NCBI GenBank assembly: GCA_030146155.1
Contig: JASLCF010000006.1
Coordinates: 1 to 9,718, forward strand
Direction of reading: 5' to 3'
Length of the DNA stretch: 9,718 nt
From: Savagea sp.
GTDB taxonomy: Bacteria; Bacillota; Bacilli; Bacillales_A; Planococcaceae
Below, piece after piece: positions 6,325 through 9,718 of this stretch. Each line of letters begins with the position of its first letter. The stretch's first letter is position 1. The notes beneath the pieces were generated by a model that saw nothing but the letters and a program-made list of their open reading frames with translations, was not told where the DNA came from and searched no databases. A program made the translations under genes and the position numbers.

Positions 6325-8244
6325 TTAAGGCTGATTCGTTCGCTCTTTCATGACAGGTTCGTCTGAGTAAGTAGGAAGTCGATCTTTAAAGCGAAGTAAA
6401 TCGCCATTGATAACCGCTTCAGAATAATCTAATTCTTCTGCTACACGTTCAAAGTGCGCTTCACATGCTGAACGGTCCACTTCTTCTCCTGTCTCTACGT
6501 CGTAACATACATCTTGTGCAAATACGACTTCTGGTGTCACAAAACGACCATCTCTAAAGATGACAAACTCCTCGTGATCTTTTGAGAAGATATCTTGGCC
6601 AAATTGTAAATCGCCACGCGTATCAATTCCTAATAGATGTAAAATAGTTGGTCTCAAATCCATTTGACCAGATAACTCTTCACGAATCTCACCTTCATTT
6701 GACCCTGGAATATGGATAAATAAAGGTACTTTTTGCAGCACCGCATTATCATACGGTGTAATTTCTTTATCTAAATACATACCCATCGCTCGATTATGGT
6801 TTTCTGAAATACCATAATGGTCTCCGTACATCACAATAATCGAATCTTCATAAATTCCTTTTTCTTTCAACTCTTCAAAGAACACTTTAATTGCTTCATC
6901 CATGTAGCGAACTGTTTGGAAGTATTGGTTTAACGTTTTTGAATTTGAAGTATAAGCAGGAATAAATTTATCTTCTTCATCTAAATCAAACGGATGATGA
7001 TTGGTTAAGGTAATCATTCTTGTTGCAAAAGGTTGTGGTAAAGTCGTCATCAATTCTGCAGACTGTTCTAAAAACGGAATATCTTTCATTCCCCATCCAA
7101 CCGCTTGCCCTTCTTCCACTTCATAACTTTGAATATCATAAAACTCATTAATTCCTAAGTTCTTATACATAATATCTCTATTCCAGAAACTACGATTATT
7201 CGGGTGCATCACGTTTGTAAAGTACCCATTTTCTCCAAGTCTTTCAGACAATGAATTGAATGTGTTTCCACTATGCGTGAAAAATACAGCACTTCCATTT
7301 CGAGGATAAATTGAGTTTTCCACAATAAATTCTGAATCTGACGTTTTTCCTAACCCTGTTTGATGATAGAAATTAGGGAAATAAAATGTATCTTTATCTT
7401 GAGATAATTCATTTAAAAACGGCGTAATTTCATGACCATCCATCGTATTATTCATCACAAAACTTTGTAACGATTCTAAGGTCACAACGATTAGATTTTT
7501 ACCTTTTGCTTTACCGAACATTTCTGGGTTTGGTTCTGCAAAGTTTGCATTGACATAGTTGTCGATTTCTATTAATTCATCTCCATCTGCTAACACGCGC
7601 TGTGCATGAGATTTTGATTGAATGAACACATCGTACAAGTGATAATTGTATGCTCCGATATTTTTGACGAGTAATTCACGGTCAAAACTACGAGAGAGTA
7701 ATTGCGGTCTTTCTGCTTCAGCTAAACCTAAGTTGAACATTAATAAAGCAGCACTTGCTACAAAATACAACTTACGTCCAACCGTATTTTTGACAGTCGT
7801 TACGGACACCTCATGCCCTTTATTCAACCACTTCATTGCAATGATGATAATGACCACATCAGTAAAGAAGAATAAATCAGTCAGATGCATATTGGCAAAT
7901 GTGGAAGAGGACAAATCCTTAAAATTACTTGTCTGAAATAACAAAGGTAACGTAATAAAATCACTAAAGAATCGATAGAAAACAGCATTAGCAAACATAA
8001 TGATCGAGGTGACAATACTTACTCCAAGAATGTACCGTTTTTTTGCTTTTTCTGATTTCATAAATAAGGTCAACCCATAAACAAATAATAAAAAGCTCAG
8101 TGGGTTTAAAAACAATATAAATTGTTGAACAACATTATCAATTTTCAAATTAAAGCTCGTTAAATAACTAAAATAAGTAGTCAACCAAGTGGCTACAATA
8201 GCAATGATGAGCAAGGAATGTTTTTTCCAATTGATCTTTTTCAT
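6325..8244 (-). CDS. ltaS: Lipoteichoic acid synthase, LtaS type (YqgS/LtaS family)
   Basis: A 639-residue enzyme that adds glycerol-phosphate units from phosphatidylglycerol to the lipoteichoic acid chain on the outer membrane face. Five membrane segments (about 10-30, 40-62, 71-92, 122-140, 158-176) precede an extracellular sulfatase-like domain. By comparison with S. aureus LtaS, the metal ligands E257, T301 (catalytic nucleophile, in GKTSDSE), D475 and H476 and the substrate residues H347, W354, R356 and H416 are all present. VLA at 217-219 before DGD resembles the signal-peptidase processing site known in LtaS. C580 and C594 could form a disulfide. The ATG at 8244 has AAAGGGGAG upstream; the frame continues to 8313 without an SD. 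Bacillus species often carry several paralogs. Synteny points to YqgS, but the sequence alone does not show which paralog this is. Confidence 0.93.
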   Translation of the reverse strand: MKKINWKKHSLLIIAIVATWLTTYFSYLTSFNLKIDNVVQQFILFLNPLSFLLFVYGLTLFMKSEKAKKRYILGVSIVTSIIMFANAVFYRFFSDFITLPLLFQTSNFKDLSSSTFANMHLTDLFFFTDVVIIIIAMKWLNKGHEVSVTTVKNTVGRKLYFVASAALLMFNLGLAEAERPQLLSRSFDRELLVKNIGAYNYHLYDVFIQSKSHAQRVLADGDELIEIDNYVNANFAEPNPEMFGKAKGKNLIVVTLESLQSFVMNNTMDGHEITPFLNELSQDKDTFYFPNFYHQTGLGKTSDSEFIVENSIYPRNGSAVFFTHSGNTFNSLSERLGENGYFTNVMHPNNRSFWNRDIMYKNLGINEFYDIQSYEVEEGQAVGWGMKDIPFLEQSAELMTTLPQPFATRMITLTNHHPFDLDEEDKFIPAYTSNSKTLNQYFQTVRYMDEAIKVFFEELKEKGIYEDSIIVMYGDHYGISENHNRAMGMYLDKEITPYDNAVLQKVPLFIHIPGSNEGEIREELSGQMDLRPTILHLLGIDTRGDLQFGQDIFSKDHEEFVIFRDGRFVTPEVVFAQDVCYDVETGEEVDRSACEAHFERVAEELDYSEAVINGDLLRFKDRLPTYSDEPVMKERTNQP

Positions 8245-8281
8245 TCCATTCTCCCCTTTAAAATTATTTTGGCATACTCTA

Positions 8282-8309
8282 TAGACGGATGAAACGTTAA
8301 AAAGTTTCA
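8282..8309 (-). promoter_or_regulatory. ECF sigma factor promoter (sigma-M/W/X-like) of ltaS
   Basis: On the minus strand, TGAAAC (8309-8304), a spacer of exactly 16 nt that begins with a T run, then CGTCTA (8287-8282). This fits the known Bacillus ECF promoter pattern TGAAAC-N16-CGTC. Transcription would begin near 8275, about 30 nt before the ATG. No good sigma-A promoter was found in this gap. Confidence 0.68.
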
Positions 8310-8315
8310 ACAATC

Positions 8316-8334
8316 TTTACATTCGTTTTACATT
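8316..8334. repeat. 11-bp-period direct repeat upstream of ltaS promoter
   Basis: TTTACATT occurs at 8316-8323 and 8327-8334, separated by CGT. A weaker copy, TTTCAA, lies at 8305-8310, 11 bp before the first. The spacing is one helical turn, typical of a protein bound as a tandem dimer. It abuts the -35 of the ltaS promoter. Confidence 0.5.
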
Positions 8335-8349
8335 GTACAACACTCTATA

Positions 8350-8562
8350 TCACTTTTCTAACGATTGTAAACGTCCTCGTAAGATTGCCGTTGCGCGAAT
8401 GTAATCCTTTTGTTCTAACATCCCACTGTCATACAGGTCTTTAATCTCACTCTGCATTAATAGACAATCAGCCGTTTGATCTCCAATATAAATAAACGTA
8501 TTGTATTTTTTTAATAATTGTTGTACATCATATACTGTTTCTAAGGGTTGTTTTGATTCCAT
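8350..8562 (-). CDS. yqgQ: YqgQ, small DUF910 protein
   Basis: A 70-residue soluble protein of the DUF910/YqgQ family. The family core is clear: VYDVQQLLKKYNTFIYIGD at about 10-28, then SEIKDLYDSGML and a helical C-terminus rich in Arg. Members form a small helical bundle and have been suggested to bind nucleic acid, but the role is not established. The ATG at 8562 has TTTGGAG about 9 nt upstream. The first 22 nt overlap the 3' end of the cyclo-ligase gene, so the two are probably translated together. In B. subtilis yqgQ lies before glcK; here the next gene downstream is ltaS. Confidence 0.88.
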   Translation of the reverse strand: MESKQPLETVYDVQQLLKKYNTFIYIGDQTADCLLMQSEIKDLYDSGMLEQKDYIRATAILRGRLQSLEK

Positions 8563-9122
8563 TGATCACATCTCCAAATTTTTTTATCAGTAATAATAAG
8601 AGGTACCGGAATATCATGTGCGTCAAAAGGCACCTTTTCTATTAATTGTTGGTCAAATGCAAGTGAAAGTGTCTGCCCCTTAAACCCAACTAAAAATCGG
8701 TCGTAATACCCGCCACCAAATCCAATACGATAACCTGACTTTCCATATACAACACCAGGCACGATGAGTAGATCAATTTGGTCAGGGTGTATCCATTGTT
8801 CGGGATCCTCTTTAGGCTCTCTTAAATCAATATATACTGTTTCTAAAGTATCAAAGTTTTCAATTCGGTAAAAATCCATCCTTCTGTCTTTGATATGACA
8901 ACGAGGAACGACGACTTCTTTTCCTAATGACCAACAAGTTTCGATCAGTTGAAGTGTGTCCACTTCTGGAAAACGTGAAATCGTAATTCCAATCGTTTTG
9001 GCTTCTTGAAATAAAGGTAGCTCAACCAATTTTTGATGAATGATTGCTGACTGTTTTGCGTATTGTTGTTCTGAAAGTTGTTGTAAAGAACCGATCATTT
9101 GTTTACGAAGATCTTTTTTCAT
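8541..9122 (-). CDS. yqgN: 5-formyltetrahydrofolate cyclo-ligase (EC 6.3.3.2)
   Basis: A 193-residue cytoplasmic enzyme converting 5-formyltetrahydrofolate and ATP to 5,10-methenyltetrahydrofolate, returning stored folate to one-carbon metabolism. The signature IGFGGGYYDRFL at 133-144 is the phosphate/nucleotide-binding loop of the family. The basic N-terminus (KKDLRKQM), the REPKE segment at 101-105 and LLIVPGVVYGKSGYR at about 118-132 are also typical, and the length is normal. The ATG at 9122 follows AAAGGGG with 8 nt spacing; the frame extends to 9152 without support. The gene lies just after the L33 terminator and overlaps yqgQ. B. subtilis has yqgO and the rhomboid protease gene gluP between yqgN and yqgQ, and both are absent here. 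Confidence 0.95.
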   Translation of the reverse strand: MKKDLRKQMIGSLQQLSEQQYAKQSAIIHQKLVELPLFQEAKTIGITISRFPEVDTLQLIETCWSLGKEVVVPRCHIKDRRMDFYRIENFDTLETVYIDLREPKEDPEQWIHPDQIDLLIVPGVVYGKSGYRIGFGGGYYDRFLVGFKGQTLSLAFDQQLIEKVPFDAHDIPVPLIITDKKIWRCDQWNQNNP

Positions 9123-9141
9123 AAAAATGGCCCCTTTCAAT

Positions 9142-9173
9142 GAAAAAACCAAAACCTTGAGCGTGGTTTTGGT
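9142..9173 (-). terminator. Intrinsic terminator of rpmG
   Basis: A perfect 9-bp stem (accaaaacc / ggttttggt) with an 8-nt loop, followed on the minus strand by a T run. It lies about 10 nt after the rpmG stop and just before the yqgN ribosome binding site. No separate yqgN promoter is visible, so readthrough may supply yqgN. Confidence 0.8.
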
Positions 9174-9181
9174 CTAAACAA

Positions 9182-9331
9182 TTATTTCGTTTCACGATGA
9201 AGTGTCGATTTATTATCACGTGAGCAATATTTTTTCATTTCGATACGCTCCGGATTATTACGTTTGTTCTTCTTCGTAATGTAATTACGCTCACCACATT
9301 CTGTGCAAGCTAGAGTAACGTTTACGCGCAT
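9182..9331 (-). CDS. rpmG: 50S ribosomal protein L33
   Basis: A 49-residue L33, full length for the family. It has the typical MRVNVTLACTECGERNYIT start and the TLHRETK ending. C9 and C12 form the first half of a zinc ribbon and C36 is the third ligand, but the fourth position (39) is Asp. The protein is thus intermediate between the zinc-binding (C+) and cysteine-free (C-) types. GGGAGGG lies 8 nt before the ATG at 9331; the frame continues upstream to 9445, but that part holds the promoter. It has its own extended -10 promoter and terminator. Bacillaceae commonly carry two or more L33 genes exchanged according to zinc supply. Confidence 0.96.
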   Translation of the reverse strand: MRVNVTLACTECGERNYITKKNKRNNPERIEMKKYCSRDNKSTLHRETK

Positions 9332-9398
9332 GTTTAGTCCCTCCCACTCAAATAGATTTAAATTAACAAATGTTGAGCTACATTTATACGACTTATAA

Positions 9399-9426
9399 AT
9401 TATAACATAATAACTCACTTTGTCTA
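9399..9426 (-). promoter_or_regulatory. Extended -10 promoter of rpmG
   Basis: On the minus strand, TAGACA (9426-9421), a 16-nt spacer and a perfect TATAAT (9404-9399) preceded by TG plus one base. Transcription would start near 9392, giving a leader of about 60 nt. Confidence 0.72.
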
Positions 9427-9718
9427 TCCATTCGTTCAAAATCATATAAAATTCTTTTTGTTATGCATAGTATACCTTACATAGTGATCATTAAAAATAG
9501 ATACACACTCATTTAATGATGTTAGTCACTTGCTATAGATCACGACAGAAATCGATACTCAGCTTTTTTATGACCGAGAATGCTTGAGAGGCTACTACCT
9601 AAAAATGATGTCCCTATTATCTCTTTTTTAAAAGACTAACTCTGGTCAATCAACAGCCTATCTTGTAACGTATGCGTAAAATGTTTGTGGGGATAAATAA
9701 AAAATCCATCACACAATT
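9427..9718. other. Intergenic stretch with no supported gene
   Basis: Together with the rpmG leader and promoter, about 390 bases to the window edge carry no gene I can support. Frames on both strands are short and lack SD-linked starts; the best is 19 codons. It contains an inverted repeat at 9483-9530. At the edge, GTGTGATGGATTTTTT on the minus strand looks like the right arm and T tail of a terminator whose left arm is outside the window, which would end the next minus-strand gene. Confidence 0.6.
9483..9530. repeat. Interrupted inverted repeat upstream of rpmG
   Basis: ATCATTAAA (9487-9495) and TTTAATGAT (9512-9520) are perfect inverted arms 16 nt apart. Outer AGTGA (9483-9487) and TCACT (9526-9530) can also pair, across an asymmetric bulge. 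There is no T tail on either strand. Confidence 0.5.

Noticed and set aside
7646..7936. Plus-strand open frame of 96 codons
   Set aside because: It is antisense to the membrane part of ltaS, with no SD and unlikely composition.
8245..8313. N-terminal extension of the lipoteichoic acid synthase to 8313
   Set aside because: It has no SD at 8313, and the extension would cover the ECF-type promoter -10 and leader. ATG 8244 has a good SD and a family-like N-terminus.
9332..9445. N-terminal extension of L33 to 9445
   Set aside because: L33 is about 49 residues, the strong SD sits before ATG 9331, and the extension contains the rpmG promoter.
9640..9718. 19-codon minus-strand frame near the right edge
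   Set aside because: It is too short, with no SD and no recognisable product.

Overview
The window is AT-rich chromosomal DNA from a low-GC Gram-positive bacterium. It is most likely a member of the Bacillaceae: gene content and order follow the Bacillus subtilis comG - yqgY - yqgX - yqgW - yqgU - ltaS - yqgQ - yqgN - rpmG neighbourhood. I cannot name the genus. It looks like ordinary core genome, with no mobile element, CRISPR array, tRNA or rRNA.

Left third (1-3566, minus strand): the competence operon comGA-GB-GC-GD-GE-GF-GG. It encodes the ATPase, the membrane platform and the pseudopilins of the type IV competence pilus used in DNA uptake. The genes are tightly packed, and most overlap. 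The last gene, comGG, is cut by the window edge after 15 codons. The comGF start is best placed at a GTG.

Middle (3567-6243): two small plus-strand membrane-protein genes, yqgY (DUF2626) and yqgW (DUF2759, 59 codons), alternate with two minus-strand genes, yqgX (metallo-beta-lactamase-fold hydrolase) and yqgU (lipoprotein). Each small gene has its own sigma-A-type promoter, Shine-Dalgarno (SD) sequence and terminator, so each looks like a single-gene transcription unit. Terminators separate the convergent pairs.

Right third (6325-9331, minus strand): a lipoteichoic acid synthase with all expected catalytic residues, then yqgQ (DUF910), 5-formyltetrahydrofolate cyclo-ligase and ribosomal protein L33. 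The lipoteichoic acid synthase gene has an apparent extracytoplasmic-function (ECF) sigma promoter, TGAAAC-N16-CGTCTA, next to an 11-bp-period TTTACA repeat. L33 has an extended -10 promoter and its own terminator. The last 387 bases hold that promoter and an interrupted inverted repeat, but no gene I can support.

I see no undescribed multi-gene system. The points most worth checking are the ECF-type promoter of the lipoteichoic acid synthase gene, the alternative hairpins around the comGA ribosome binding site, and the out-of-frame comGA/comGB overlap with an unusual ComGA tail.
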